This document shows positions 23,757 to 33,239 of a DNA stretch of 64,000 nucleotides, piece by piece (within the stretch, counting starts at the first letter, position 1; every line of letters starts with the position of its first letter). Position numbers and translations under genes: made by a program. The stretch comes from Glandiceps talaboti (Eukaryota; Hemichordata; Enteropneusta; Spengelidae), in contig NC_135564.1 in the NCBI RefSeq assembly GCF_964340395.1, positions 14,330,012 through 14,394,011 of the forward strand. Direction: 5' to 3'. A model generated the notes under the pieces. The model saw only the letters and a program-made list of their open reading frames with translations, was not told the DNA's origin and did not search any database.

Positions 23757-24649
23757 AAGTGCATGGACAGTGTGAGATCCCTTTAAATTACATTAATGGT
23801 GATTTCACAGACATCTGACAGTTGAATTGAGATGAGCTAAAAGCCGAGACACTAACCTTACACCTGACAACCTATATGCATGTTATGAAATGTTAGAAAG
23901 GTAAAAGTGAAGCATAGAAAAAGAAGTTAATGTAAAAGTGATGACACACATGATGAGCATGAGCTGACAGAATCAGTTTCAAGTATGGATGTTAGTAGAT
24001 GTGTGCGACAGCATACATTTATCACAATAATTACAACTTTCTAATATTGTTACACTCAAGGAAAATTGCATCATAAAAGGAATAGGTAATTATGTATTCC
24101 TCCCCCAGGGCAGGATTTCTTTTTTTATTGATCTAGACATGTAAAAGAGACTTTCAGAAGGTTTTCTACAAAAATTCAAACACTTCAATATATTTATATT
24201 AAAAACCAAACCAAATGAATTCAACATTTCTTTGGAATTTGACTCAAAATGACATTCGTATCTAATGCTTTAGATGTGTAACTTTCTTGCTAGGTCTACT
24301 GGCTTTTCAGTGTTTGTCTTTCTGACATCTTCCTTGTGCAGGGAATAACATGTCAAACTTTAGCCATTATCTCTAAACAAGCCATTTATTTGTAGGAATT
24401 TTATACCGCTAATACAAGGTGTACACATAGAGCAATGAAATAGTCCACTTCAAAGAAGACAGAGGATTTTACAAGTCTAAAATGATCAGTGAGTCTGACA
24501 GCAAATGGGGGAAAAGAATTCATTGAACTACTTACCCCAGGTAATGAACTGCTAGTATTTGCCAATAATGGCATATCAGATGTTATTTTATCAAGCGACC
24601 GAGGTGCAGCAGTGGTCACCTCAACATCTCGTAATTCAACGTCATCCAT
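9613..24649 (-). CDS. NDRG: NDRG family protein (N-myc downstream-regulated), 11 coding exons, complete
   Basis: I assembled eleven exons with GT-AG borders and matching phases: 24649-24536, 21960-21861, 20539-20419, 19081-19019, 18321-18261, 17207-17121, 16195-16118, 15406-15303, 14220-14103, 12762-12627 and 9710-9613. They sum to 1080 nt, that is 359 codons plus TAA, without a single internal stop. Landmarks run in family order: GIGTLHVATLGD and TFHDIGLN (about residues 45-71), YHVNAPGQEEGA (about 91-102), GLGVGAGAN (139-147), DCGGMVLEEQP (about 302-312) and FQLFVQGLGY (318-327). NDRG proteins have an alpha/beta-hydrolase fold without catalysis. Here the nucleophile elbow reads G-V-G-A-G (141-145) instead of GxSxG, so it too should be inactive. 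The Ser-rich tail contains R340-x-R-x-x-S345, the SGK/AKT consensus; SGK1 is a known kinase of vertebrate NDRGs. Length is typical of the family (about 350-395 aa), and the NDRG1 decapeptide repeats are absent. Which vertebrate paralogue is closest cannot be settled here. Confidence 0.95.
11838..12198. repeat. Inverted repeat pair, about 24 bp, 360 bp apart
   Basis: ATACACCATATTCTGGTTAT (11838 on) recurs inverted as ATAACCAGAATATGGTGTAT (ending about 12198). It could be the ends of a non-autonomous element. Confidence 0.6.
11886..11900 (+). promoter_or_regulatory. CTCF-like motif
   Basis: CCACTAGAGGGTGCT differs at one core position from the canonical CCACTAGAGGGCGCT. A single site found by eye; occupancy unknown. 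Confidence 0.25.
12627..12762 (-). CDS. NDRG: NDRG exon 11
   Basis: Acceptor AAATACAG|GTTGAC, donor GATATC|GTAAGT. It encodes residues 283-327, including NSRLDP, KISDCGGMVLEEQPAKV and FQLFVQGLGY. These are near-exact matches to the C-terminal core motifs of NDRGs. It ends in phase 1. Confidence 0.95.
13545..13745 (-). mobile_element. Possible SINE relative
   Basis: The sequence from about 13560 (CCCATTATCCCATCAACTA.. CGAAGCAAGACGACAAAT.. CACCCAAGTGAAAAAA) resembles 59995-60125 in order and spacing. It lies in an NDRG intron. Confidence 0.35.
14103..14220 (-). CDS. NDRG: NDRG exon 10
   Basis: Acceptor TTTATTAG|ACGA, donor GAAACT|GTAAGA. It encodes residues 243-282, including RTHLEIRRE, a Lys-rich loop, and FKCPVMVLSGADSP, the beta strand equivalent to LKCSTLLVVGDNSP. 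Confidence 0.94.
14405..14797 (+). mobile_element. tRNA-derived SINE candidate
   Basis: The head has a B-box-like GGTTTGAGTCTC (about 14474-14485). The body includes TGTGCTCCAGTCAACCCAGT and CCCAGGGAGTTGAAG, as in long invertebrate SINEs. The tail is TTTAAATAAATATTTACC followed by ACTATTATTATC. It lies in the intron between NDRG exons 9 and 10. Confidence 0.55.
15303..15406 (-). CDS. NDRG: NDRG exon 9
   Basis: Acceptor TTGACAG|AAAACC, donor ATTAA|GTAAGT. It encodes residues 209-242, including VHVYKESMMKNINPYNLACF, the helical cap that corresponds to the family ...RMHIAQDINQDNLQLFLNSY. It ends in phase 2. Confidence 0.92.
15566..15700. mobile_element. MITE with about 35-bp inverted termini
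   Basis: TCAATTTCCAACACAAA.AGTTTTAGAAA (15566-15600) and its complement (15665-15700) enclose a palindromic TCAGTCCTTTCACTGAGGACTTCA core. It lies in the intron between NDRG exons 8 and 9. Confidence 0.75.
16118..16195 (-). CDS. NDRG: NDRG exon 8
   Basis: Acceptor TTTACAG|GTTTC, donor GGCAAG|GTAATG. It encodes residues 183-208 ending LLWHHFGK, the counterpart of the family ILAHHFGQ motif in the cap region. Phase 0 at both ends. Confidence 0.93.
16717..16924. mobile_element. MITE-like element, GACTGTAAGATATG termini
   Basis: TTAGACTGTAAGATATG at the left and CATATCTTATAGACTA at the right are imperfect inverted termini about 205 bp apart. These termini are related to those of 8822-8930 and 28437-28520. 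Confidence 0.6.
17121..17207 (-). CDS. NDRG: NDRG exon 7
   Basis: Acceptor TTTTGCAG|TTACAT, donor CAGAAG|GTAAAA. It encodes residues 154-182, from LHNPNKVDALFLVN through AAGWSEWFYQK. This aligns with the family LNHPELVEGLVLIN...GWIDWAASK segment. Phase 0 at both ends. Confidence 0.94.
17377..17722. mobile_element. Palindromic MITE, GTGGCCATATGGATGAG family
   Basis: Left AAAGTGGCTATATGAATGA and right CTCATCCATATGGCCACTTT are inverted. The centre carries TGTACGTACAATAACAAACATTTTA. Relatives lie at 57391-57700 and 38434-38890. It lies in the intron between NDRG exons 6 and 7. Confidence 0.75.
18261..18321 (-). CDS. NDRG: NDRG exon 6 (degenerate nucleophile elbow)
   Basis: Acceptor TTGAACAG|A, donor GCT|GTAAGTATG. 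It encodes IKTFIGLGVGAGANVLARFA. The GVGAG pentapeptide occupies the place of the hydrolase GxSxG elbow, so the catalytic serine is missing, as is usual in NDRGs. Confidence 0.95.
18365..18545 (-). mobile_element. SINE-like sequence with minus-strand B-box
   Basis: The complement of GAATTCAAACCC (18455-18466) gives GGGTTTGAATTC, a tRNA B-box. Flanks are shared in part with the 59850-60130 copy. Confidence 0.35.
19019..19081 (-). CDS. NDRG: NDRG exon 5
   Basis: A 63-nt exon between acceptor TTTTGATTAG|A and donor TTTGG|GTGAGT. It encodes FEYPTIDQISEGLLPVLQHF, matching the family YPTMDELAEMLPPVL segment. Both phases join cleanly to the neighbouring exons. Confidence 0.93.
20419..20539 (-). CDS. 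NDRG: NDRG exon 4
   Basis: The acceptor is TTGTCAG|ATGTGAG and the donor CACTC|GTAAGTAA. It encodes residues 72-111 with FCNFIDMQPILKRF followed by YHVNAPGQEEGANTLPH, equivalent to the vertebrate FEDMQ...HVDAPGQQEGA segment. It ends in phase 2. Confidence 0.95.
21861..21960 (-). CDS. NDRG: NDRG exon 3
   Basis: The acceptor is CAACTCAG|GAGGAA and the donor AACC|GTAAGT. The exon encodes residues 39-71, including GIGTLHVATLGDRKRPAIVT and HDIGLN. These are the first beta strands of the hydrolase fold and the strongest family signature in the window. It ends in phase 1, matching the next exon (C + AT = His72). Confidence 0.95.
21961..24535. other. NDRG intron with no further feature except a (CAGA)n run
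   Basis: 2.6 kb. A short tetranucleotide repeat (CAGA) lies at 23730-23757. Nothing else is convincing. Confidence 0.5.
23730..23757. repeat. (CAGA)n microsatellite
   Basis: About seven CAGA units within a wider GGCAGATGGA-type stretch. Confidence 0.95.
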
Positions 24650-24653
24650 CCTT
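24536..24653 (-). CDS. NDRG: NDRG exon 2, first coding exon
   Basis: After an acceptor ending at 24654, the ATG at 24649 opens MDDVELRDVEV, in line with the acidic MDELQDVQLTEI-type start of family members. The open frame continues upstream past the ATG, but the acceptor 4 nt before it argues against using the earlier codons. The exon ends in phase 0 at a GGG|GTAAGT donor (24536/24535). It encodes residues 1-38, the variable N-terminal arm rich in Thr, Ser and Ala. Confidence 0.88.
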
Positions 24654-26483
24654 CTGCTACATTCGACAAAATAGAATAAAGCAGAATTACAGTTTGTGTC
24701 TTGCGACAAAAACTCTCATTAAAGTGTCATTGTCTGACTTCAGGGTCATAAAACATTGTGCAATGACATCAGGTAAATTGTTGTCCTTGGAATTCATGTG
24801 TAAAGGTCATGCCATGCTATAAACTTAGTGAAGTGTTCTGATTTTTCAAACTGTTCGATATCACAAAGTATTCACCTACAAGTCAGTGACTCGTCTTTGT
24901 GGATTTTTTCACTGCAGGTTAATATATCTGAAAGCCCATTGAAAATCTGATGGAGGATTTACAAATCAGGGCATCATCTCAGGAATTTGTTGCCATGAAC
25001 AAATTGAATGGTAAATCATTAAATGTTGCTGAGATTCACCAAAATAACTCATATTACATAATGATACACAGCTCTAATGTTTCATATGAAATAACTATTT
25101 CAGAGTCATTACAGTACAGTTTGATTTTCATCACATTTTTGTCAATAGTTTGAATACAAAGTAATACCATAGTTTAATAATATCTGTGTACGCACATTTT
25201 CAAAATCATTAGCAATAAATTTTGAGTATGACAGCCTGACTGCTTGTGATATTGAAGCCCATTAATCTACATAATATTCACACTCGTACATGTAGTAGTA
25301 TAGCTTGTGTTCTTTTTATTAATATTTTTCTTAACTCATCAGGAAATTACTTGTAATGTAAGGCAGGGTAAGTCGACTTGCAGTGAGAATGTGTATTGTC
25401 CCTTATATCACTCATATTTCCCTTAGCTAAAGGAAGAAAAACATTGGGTATAATATCTAATAGCTGTATTTATCACACCACAATTAAATTATGGTGTAAA
25501 CTGATACCTTAAGGTATGAAATAATGTTCACATTGTGGCACACATCCTTTTATGAAACTAGATTATCTACATGTAGTATCACTTCTAATGTGTTGTACAT
25601 GATGGTACCACTAAAATATTCAGTGGGTTTTGTCACTGTTTGACCAAGTTTAAGGTGTATAATCATTGTGTAAACAAAAGGAGAGGTACAGTTAGGAAAT
25701 GCGTCACAGCAGCACTGGTACACAGTGTCCCTGTAATCTCACACAACCAGAACAGTTGTACATATATCTTGTAGTTGTACACTTGATTGATGATGATATT
25801 ATTATCATTATTCAGGAAAAAACATGTAAAACGCGTATGAGGAAGATAACCCAATTATTCAGTGTAACAAAGTTGATCGGGATTTCAAAATCAGTTTGTT
25901 TACACCTGAAGGTTGGGTATTTCACCATTACGCTTACATTACAATAGTCAATAGTTAACGTTATATTATTTTATATTATTAGTTGGGAATACTTAAATAT
26001 CAAAAACGATCCATATAAATGTTGTATAATATTTCATACACAAAATTAAAACAATTTTAAGTTGATTTACCCTAAACTGTGACCGTATTAATAAAATAAA
26101 AACAAACAAAACATGTGGGTTGAAAGTTATAGATTAAGAATGTCGTTATTGACTAAATTATCTCGCGTCATCGAGTATGGAAATGGTTGAACGTTCATGG
26201 AGACACGATCCAGTTATACTGAAAATGGTCAATGAGTGTCTTTCAATAAACACACACGAAAATGTCGACACTACCACCGATTATTTTACAACTGACCACA
26301 GAGTCGTATTCATTCCAAAATTTAAAAAAACAACGTTACAATATAACATGTACATGTAATACGTGCGTGGGACAAACGCGATGTCTGTACTGTGCTGTGA
26401 CGTTTCTCGATTACCATGAAGCAAACTGAATTAACTACAAATCTGTGACAATTTTACGTAAATTCTGGTAAAACAGTACTCAC

Positions 26484-26580
26484 CCGTGTGTAGTAAAATG
26501 ATGAGTATGGTGAAATCCCGAACAGGACTTTTAAATTTTGTGAAATGTGAGTAATATATTCCGTCCGCAATGAATCACAC
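26484..26580 (-). other. NDRG: NDRG probable 5' UTR exon
   Basis: A strong donor (CACACGG followed by GTGAGTACT) lies on the minus strand at 26484/26483. It is about 1.8 kb upstream of the first coding exon, which itself begins after an acceptor (GTAGCAG, exon start 24653). The upstream boundary (transcription start) is estimated only, from the CCAAT box at 26636-26642. No long ORF is present, so it is presumably untranslated. Confidence 0.5.
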
Positions 26581-27060
26581 GCAGGTTGTTTCGTCAACAA
26601 AGTAGGTCAATCGAGGTTAACAGACAAGCCTTCTGATTGGCTAGAAGTATTTGCGGTCACAGAAAGAATAGAGACGAAAGTCAACGTAATTCATTTGGAA
26701 AATATGTACCATTCGGTAAATTTGCTATCTTTGATACGCTATTACAGTTTTACACATAATGTATCTCAAGAACTGACATTTATTCAGTACTTTTACGATT
26801 TATCAGCAGTTACTTGTAATACCAATCAGAGAAGACTTTAGTTTCAGCAGGTATGATTACCCCACTACTTTTCATAGGTAACAGTACTAACAGGAAATAG
26901 ATGTGCGAATATGATGTATTGGTTTTACTTTGATTTATGGTAATCGAAAGACCTAAAAGACTGATAATAAAGATATATGATGTCATTCTAAGTGTCTTCC
27001 TTCTCTGGATTAAAAAATTCAACTGACTGTTTTGCTCCTCCTCCCTATGGCAATCCATAA
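26485..27060. promoter_or_regulatory. Head-to-head intergenic region, candidate bidirectional promoter
   Basis: The NDRG 5' exon (minus) and the secretory-gene first exon (plus, ATG 27061 or 27079) are separated by under 600 bp. CpGs are locally less depleted around 26350-26620, and an AGCCAAT box on the minus strand lies at 26636-26642. No clear TATA box is seen. This is the only region that could hold both promoters. Confidence 0.5.
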
Positions 27061-27209
27061 ATGGATTATTCCACAAAGATGGCGGCCTCCAGTGAGAAAC
27101 AGACGAAGACTGAATGGACATATGTGTTTGTTTACATTCTGCTGTTCTCCGAATGTGTTACTGTATTTTCAAAGCCAGATTTCTCCCGAGGTGAACTCCT
27201 CCAGCTCAG
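27061..27209 (+). CDS. First coding exon of a signal-peptide protein (gene continues 3', not located); EDEM-like is a guess
   Basis: Two in-frame ATGs (27061 and 27079) follow a TAA. The second has the better context (AAAGATGGCGG) and opens MAASSEKQTKTEW, then a hydrophobic stretch YVFVYILLF...VTVF (about residues 15-30), then SKPDFSRGELLQL. The exon ends AG|GTAAGG at 27209/27210 in phase 2. A short polar N-terminus, a hydrophobic core and a likely cleavage region suggest a signal peptide or signal anchor. The FSRGELLQLR-type run resembles, from memory only, the start of the mature region of EDEM-type ER mannosidase-like proteins. The diagnostic part of that family would be in the next exon, which I could not find in the window. 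The gene lies divergently beside NDRG; its first intron must be long. Confidence 0.6.
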
Positions 27210-27955
27210 GTAAGGTTACCAAGTATGGAACACATAAACATTATTATTCTGAGCAAACTGACCATAGTTGACGTTGTTTACGACTCGAGTGTGTAGCATA
27301 CTGTACACTTCATAATGTGTCTGCGTTTCCTATGTCGTATAGTCATTGTGTGTTACTGTAGGTGCATCATGTGCTGCATGCATGCGTGCGTGTACACAAG
27401 TTTGTGCGTGCTTGCATTCACGCTGTCTTTGATATCGAAAATATCTACTATTTAAAATAAATGAATAGATTAGATAAAAGAATAAAGAGCTGTGTTTGCC
27501 GAACCATTCAGGGGGGGGGGGGGGGGATTTCGATGGCTTGTTGTGGTTTGCCTAACTTTGCTTTGCTCACGTAATGGAAACTTTTTTTCTTTCCTATTTT
27601 CCTCTTTGCCATTCAATAATTCAAATGTTCATTCCTTTAATGATAAAAGTAATTTATTGCATATTTTGACCTCAGACGATAAGCTTCCCCTTGGAAGATT
27701 TCTTGTTGATGTAAACTGTCCTCCATCTTGTCTAACAAATAACATTAGCAGTGACCATTAAAAATATACCGTCCAAGCCTCACTTGAAGTATTCAGGTGT
27801 AATTACAAATAACCTTGTCCTTGGCAATGGCTCAGCTGTCAACTTGCATTAGTATGGATTTGGCATTCACCTTCACTCATAATAGAGACAGATAGAAAAC
27901 ATGACATCAAAAGAAACCAGAGAATATACTGAATTATACGATATGTCTGTTGTCA

Positions 27956-28339
27956 GTCTGATTAAAATCTGATTTGGAAATATGGCTTGTTTGCTTATGT
28001 ACAATACCTCTATTTCCTTCCAATTTTGTTGTTCTTGGAGTGAGTGCCTTTTCTTTTTTGAAAGGCACTTATTATAAATTCCCAGCAAAATTGAACAAAC
28101 AACAACAGCAATAAAGAAGGCCATAGAGGTAAACAAAGCAGTCAGGCCATATTCCAATCTGATTAAAATCCGATGTGGAGAAAGCGGCTAAATGTTATTT
28201 ACTTCTATTTTCGTCGTTGTGTATGGGAAGGTGGTGATCATTCGGAAGTTCGGAATAAAAACAAACGACACAAAATGATGGAAATAGAGGTAAATAAAGT
28301 ATTTAGCCACTTTCACCACATTGGATTTTAATCAGATTG
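27956..28339. mobile_element. Two adjacent elements of the AATCTGATTAAAATC family
   Basis: AGTCTGATTAAAATCTGAT starts at 27956. CAATCTGATTAAAATCCGATG starts at 28155 and is matched inverted by CATTGGATTTTAATCAGATTG ending at 28339, giving a complete element of about 185 bp. The first unit resembles 37583-37700 (CCTCTATTTCC...GGAGTGAG). Confidence 0.7.
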
Positions 28340-28436
28340 GCCACATTCCTACATCACACTTTAATCAGTTTGATCTGTTGTGTGATTTAAATGAAGTTGA
28401 AGACTATCTCTCTATATATATTAATATATATTATAC

Positions 28437-28522
28437 CTGTAGTCTGGAAGATACACCATGTTAGGGCGCCCTCAAACACAGCCAACCTCTTTCACTGGAT
28501 GACCTATCTTTCAGACTACACT
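28437..28522. mobile_element. Short MITE, TAGTCTG.AAGATA termini
   Basis: TGTAGTCTGGAAGATA and TATCTTTCAGACTACA are near-perfect 16-bp inverted termini. The interior GGGCGCCCTCAAACACAGCCAACC relates it to 8822-8930. Confidence 0.75.
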
Positions 28523-28799
28523 TTGTTGAATATCGCTTTTTCAGTGATACCAAGTCAGAATTACTATGTCCAGATTTACTTCGAATTCCTTCTGTACAAA
28601 AGTTTGTTAATTTACCTTTTTCTTACACTGTAGACTTCTAGCAACATTCTTTTTTTTTCCACTTTTGTTGAACAGTTCACTACCTTGTACCACACTATTA
28701 ACAATGTTTTTAATGACTCATGGGCTTTGAAATATTCATGAATAAATAGACTATAGTAATTACCTTCTGTAATTTCAGGGTGGGGGGGGGGGTCATATT

Positions 28800-30640
28800 T
28801 TATAAATTGGCTTTTGGGAAGGCCACATTTTAGAATTTGGAATTATAGAGAGGAATGCATTTGATTTTGACTCACTGTATTATCCAAATTTTGTAAACTT
28901 TAATGAGACTGAGAAATGGAACTTTATAATGATCAATATGCCTAGAGCAACTTGTAAATTTATTCACAAAGCTTACACCAGAAGGTGTAATCATCTTTAT
29001 ATAACAATGTAGTATGTTACTTTTCTTTACTTGTTATGACTGTCCTCTTTGCACCCCTTATTTTTAAGTGCTTTATACGAGTAATTCAGTTTTGTAGTGA
29101 CTAATAAGCCCGATGGGCATGGTGATGTGTTTGCTTTCTGATATTGTTATTGCCAATTTGTAAAATGTATATCACATGTCACTATAATAAACAACCTAAG
29201 TTACCTTTACTTACTACTATCTAACTTGGCATTCTGCATCACACTGATGCCACATTCCAAAACTGCCACAACTGTATCGTAATAATACCAAAATATGTCA
29301 GTCAAATCATGGGTGACAACCATGCACTCAATTAGTGGTTAGTTGTGATGTGAGGAGAGGAGTTGATCTCCCTGGAGAGTGGCATGTGTTAGTGGATGGA
29401 AATTGAGGGAGGATGTCTTGTTAGTAAGTGCAATCAGGGAGCGTCGCATTTTAACACAACAGAACAGGCTTGATTTCCCCTGTCCCTCCCCTTGTAATTA
29501 CTGAAGGCTCCCTTATATGTTAAATGACATTCACCTTGGCCATATTTACACTGAGTCTGCATCTGAATCTGAAGTAAGGGTAAAAAGATAAATGCCAAAA
29601 AGACTCTTCTTAATCAAAATATGAAAATAATGTGATTTCATAACAATCTTGGTACTCAAGTCATCCCCCAAAACCAGCTAACAATAAATCCATCAACATC
29701 TAAAATAGGGAAAGTGAATTCATTTCATTGGTTGGCATGGTTACACTTCATTGAGTATGTCATGTATTTGCTGTACAATTAATGTGTGCAATGGAAGCTG
29801 AAATAAGCCTTATAATTGTATCCTCATGCATCTTATGCACTTACATTGTAAACAAAAGAACATAGAAAATTCAATTGCATTTATAGAGGGCGCTCTAATA
29901 AGTAACCACATACATGCATAAGTTTGAAGTATGGAAATGTCTACATCACATATAAAAGCATTTTCCTTATCTCCTTGTTTCATGCCATAGGGAACGTCTA
30001 GAATAAAACTCTATAGTAATAAATTATAAATGCAGTCATTCTCTGGTGATTTTGGCGCTATATTGACCAGAGGGTGAAACTTTATAAAAAGGGTATAATT
30101 TCCAGTTGAGTAGTTACTGTATATGATACTGTGCAACAAAAGCTCTACTGATCACAGGAAGTTTTGAAAATATATTCATCCAATTTTTTAGTGACGTTAA
30201 TTATTAACTGTACACTGTTGACAATAATATATATGGTATCAAAATTGTATGTACCAATAGTATTCAACCAAAAGATGATTTTTTAAAACTATATAATTTT
30301 GGGGTGATTTTTGAGTAAACAAGTCACCTTGAATGAATTCAAGAAATTTCACCAAGTCAGTACGTAATTGTAGTTGTTGAAAATAGCAAATCACTGTCGG
30401 TTATACTTGTAAAGGTGTTGTCCAATCATGCAGACTGAAGGCACTTCCAATAGACCGTCAATACATAACCTTTAGGCAGTTATTGAGTCATTGATATGTG
30501 AAAAGTGTACGTTCTGTAAGGTTTTAGTTTATTTTATTCTGAAAGATTGTAATTGAATTGAATTCTGTCACAGTGAATGATAAAGAATGTATGTATGAAG
30601 TATTTTGAGGAGACATTAAGAACTTTACGGAGTTCATCAA
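28800..30640. other. No gene recognised
   Basis: Mostly unique AT-rich DNA. GCCCGATGGGC near 29109 is a short perfect stem, possibly from a LINE 3' end, but the evidence is thin. Confidence 0.4.
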
Positions 30641-30643
30641 ACC

Positions 30644-31190
30644 ATAGACAGTGGAGAAGAATTTATACTCAAGAACTTCATGGCAGATACAGTGTCCACC
30701 AAACTTGCATCGACTGCACAAAGTACTAAAACAGAAATAAATGAATACACTTATCAGATGAACCAATCTTGAAACTTGCGTTGAAACTTGCGTCGCCCGC
30801 ACAAAGTATTAAAACACAAATAAATGAATACACTTATCAGATGAACCAATGTTGAAACTTGCGTCGACTGTGCAAAGTATTAAAACACTACTGAAACACA
30901 AATAAATGAATACACTTACCAGCTGAAACATATTATTATCTGCACGATACTTATATTTTCTAACGTCAGGGGTGAGAAATTTAGAAAAGTGCATGGAAAG
31001 TACACGACGTGGAAAATCTCAATGTCTGTATATGCATGTCTGGCTTCAAGTTGAGCAAATAACGTCATTCTTGTATAGTGTCAATGGGATTATTTTCAGA
31101 ATGATTCCAACAGACTTATGTTGGCCAGTTAATAGTTTTCCTTTGATGTTTGCTGCAGTTGCGCATCCTTTTCTTCTCCACTGTCTATGA
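30644..31190. repeat. 19-bp inverted repeat pair enclosing a triplicated block
   Basis: CATAGACAGTGGAGAAGAA (about 30644) is perfectly complemented by TTCTTCTCCACTGTCTATG (about 31171-31189). Between them a unit of about 75-80 bp (AAACTTGCGTCGACTG..AATAAATGAATACACTTATCAG) occurs three times in 30706-30930. Confidence 0.8.
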
Positions 31191-31282
31191 TCAAACATTC
31201 AAACTTGTGTGTATAACTATCCATTCAATAAAATGAAAACATGTCTTGAAGTTATTAATACTATGTCTGTTCATCATAGAAG

Positions 31283-31965
31283 CACTAAGACTCTTACACA
31301 AGTTCTCTTCTTCCATTTTGATTGAAGACATGTTTTGAACAAATCATTTGTCCTTCTTCAGTGTCTAACTGGATCTGACAGAATGATTCAAATTTGCTGG
31401 AGGTGTTGAGTAATTAACAAACAGAGGTGTGAAAAGGTCAGCTCAATTCGGGTGTTAAAGTACTTGTCAGTTTAATATGCACATCTAACCACAGACAAGG
31501 AAGTGTCCTTGTTATGGTTCTAACTGTTCACCTTCTGTGATAATGGGTAAAAAGAAGACTAATGGAGGCCATGTACATCAAAGTCAACAATCCATTCAAG
31601 ACATCGATGCAGGGCGACTAAGTGTTTCGCCCTCCTCTTCCGTTGATTGGTATTACCCGCAATGGTTCCTTCAATGTATTAATTCTGATTCTGAATCCAT
31701 CACTTAATGTAGGAAACCAGTGTAGGAAAATCTGACATTCCAATCTACAGTGACATCATCACAGAAGGTGGATAGTTAGATGTACATAACTGACAACTAC
31801 TTTCACAGCTGACCTTTTCACACCTCTGGTAACTCAACACCTCCAGTAAATTTGGATCATTCTGTCAGATCCAGTCAGACAATGAAGAAGGACAAGTGAT
31901 TTATTCGAAACATGTCTGTTTCTCAATCAAAGGGGGAAGAAGAGAACTTGTGTACGAGTCTTGAA
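31283..31965. mobile_element. Long foldback element, arms about 200-250 bp
   Basis: The left arm from 31283 (AGACTCTTACACAAGTTCTC, GGATCTGACAGAATGAT, GAGGTGTGAAAAGGTCAGCT, CCTTCTGTGATAATGG) and the right arm up to 31965 are inverted copies at roughly 85% by eye. The left arm has an extra insert with the small stem ACAAGGAAGTGTCCTTGT. No ORF in the loop. Confidence 0.8.
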
Positions 31966-32309
31966 GTTCACTTTTTAAAAATGATCCGTAGCAAATGAGT
32001 ATAAAAACATAGTGAATCTTCAACTAGTTTTGTGCCTCATCAGGCTTTATCAAGAAGTTTGATTTGAATTGAACTAAACTGAACTTTTTTTTACAATGTT
32101 CTCTCTTTAAAAAATCTTAGTCTGTAACTGTTGTATTAATTTTTTTTGATCAGACAACCAACAATATATTCACTGAAAATAGTTAAAATACCAACCAATA
32201 GTTAGACATTAATTAGAGATTGATTTTATCCATACTTTACAGAAAAAATATATTATACGTAGTAAACGTGAGTGAATATATTGCATAAATGAGTGAATAG
32301 ATAAATGAA

Positions 32310-32735
32310 TAACAAAGGGATGGATGAATGAATGAATGAATGAATGAATGAATGAATGGATGGATGGATGGATGGATGGATGGATGAATGAATGAATGAA
32401 TGAATGAGTGAGTGAATGAATGAATGAATGAAAACAAATGGTTTCATGAGTGGATGAGAATGAATGAATGAATGAATGAATGGCGAAATGAATGAATGAA
32501 TAAATGGATGAATGGATGGATGAGAATGAATGGATGAAGGAATGATTGCATGAGTGAAATAAATGAATGAATGAATGAATGAATGGATGGATGGATGAAA
32601 ATAAATGGTTTCATGAATGGATGAGAATGAATGAAGGAATGAATGAATAGATGAATGATTAAACAAACGAATACAAGAATGAATGAATGGATGTCAGAAT
32701 AAAGGAATGATTGAATCTGAGAATGGGTGAATAAA
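32310..32735. repeat. (GAAT)n/(GGAT)n microsatellite cluster
   Basis: GAATGAAT and GGATGGAT blocks are interspersed with a longer unit (AAAACAAATGGTTTCATGAGTGG) repeated twice. His/Ser/Phe-rich frames on the minus strand are artefacts. Confidence 0.97.
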
Positions 32736-33239
32736 TGGAAAACAGAGGAATACATTTGTACATCCGTTACGATGTAACAGTTTCTAATGTAACTTTCTCC
32801 TAAACTCAGAGTGATTTCACATCTACAGTGAGTTGTGTAAAGTCTTTCATTATATCACAATTTACTATCAGTATCCTGACCACGAATAAAACACTTCATA
32901 ATTGAATAAGTGATGTACATGTATACAGTACATGTATGCTTCAAGGTATTAAGAGATAAGTTTGTGATCACTTTTAAACGGTAGCACATAAATGATAATT
33001 TCCTTTAAAGTGGTGTATATGGTTGCTAAGCAACACTGGTGAAACAAATCCATATAATTTATTGAAGAAGATTTTGACAAATCTGTTCAGTGAATAGTTG
33101 AGCCACATACTTCTTTATGAAGTCTCACTGAATTACAACAAGGCAGGCATATTTTGAAGTTGTCAAAATAATATTTCATTTTCAAACATGTCAGCTTTGA
33201 CTCTACTCGACTCAGCAACTTCTAATTCCACAGAGTAAT

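Noticed and set aside
24650-24709. Earlier NDRG start upstream of 24649
   Set aside because: The frame is open, but a splice acceptor lies just before the ATG at 24649, and the residues at that ATG match the family start.
27492-27761. Plus-strand frame after the poly-G run as second exon of the secretory gene
   Set aside because: No acceptor in the right phase, and the sequence is low-complexity at its start.
29100-29190. LINE 3' end with GCCCGATGGGC stem
   Set aside because: Only one short stem and an AATAAA-like end. No tail repeat or target duplication.
32237-32755. Long minus-strand frames rich in His, Ser, Phe and Ile
   Set aside because: They are translations of the (GAAT)n/(GGAT)n repeat and carry no other coding signal.
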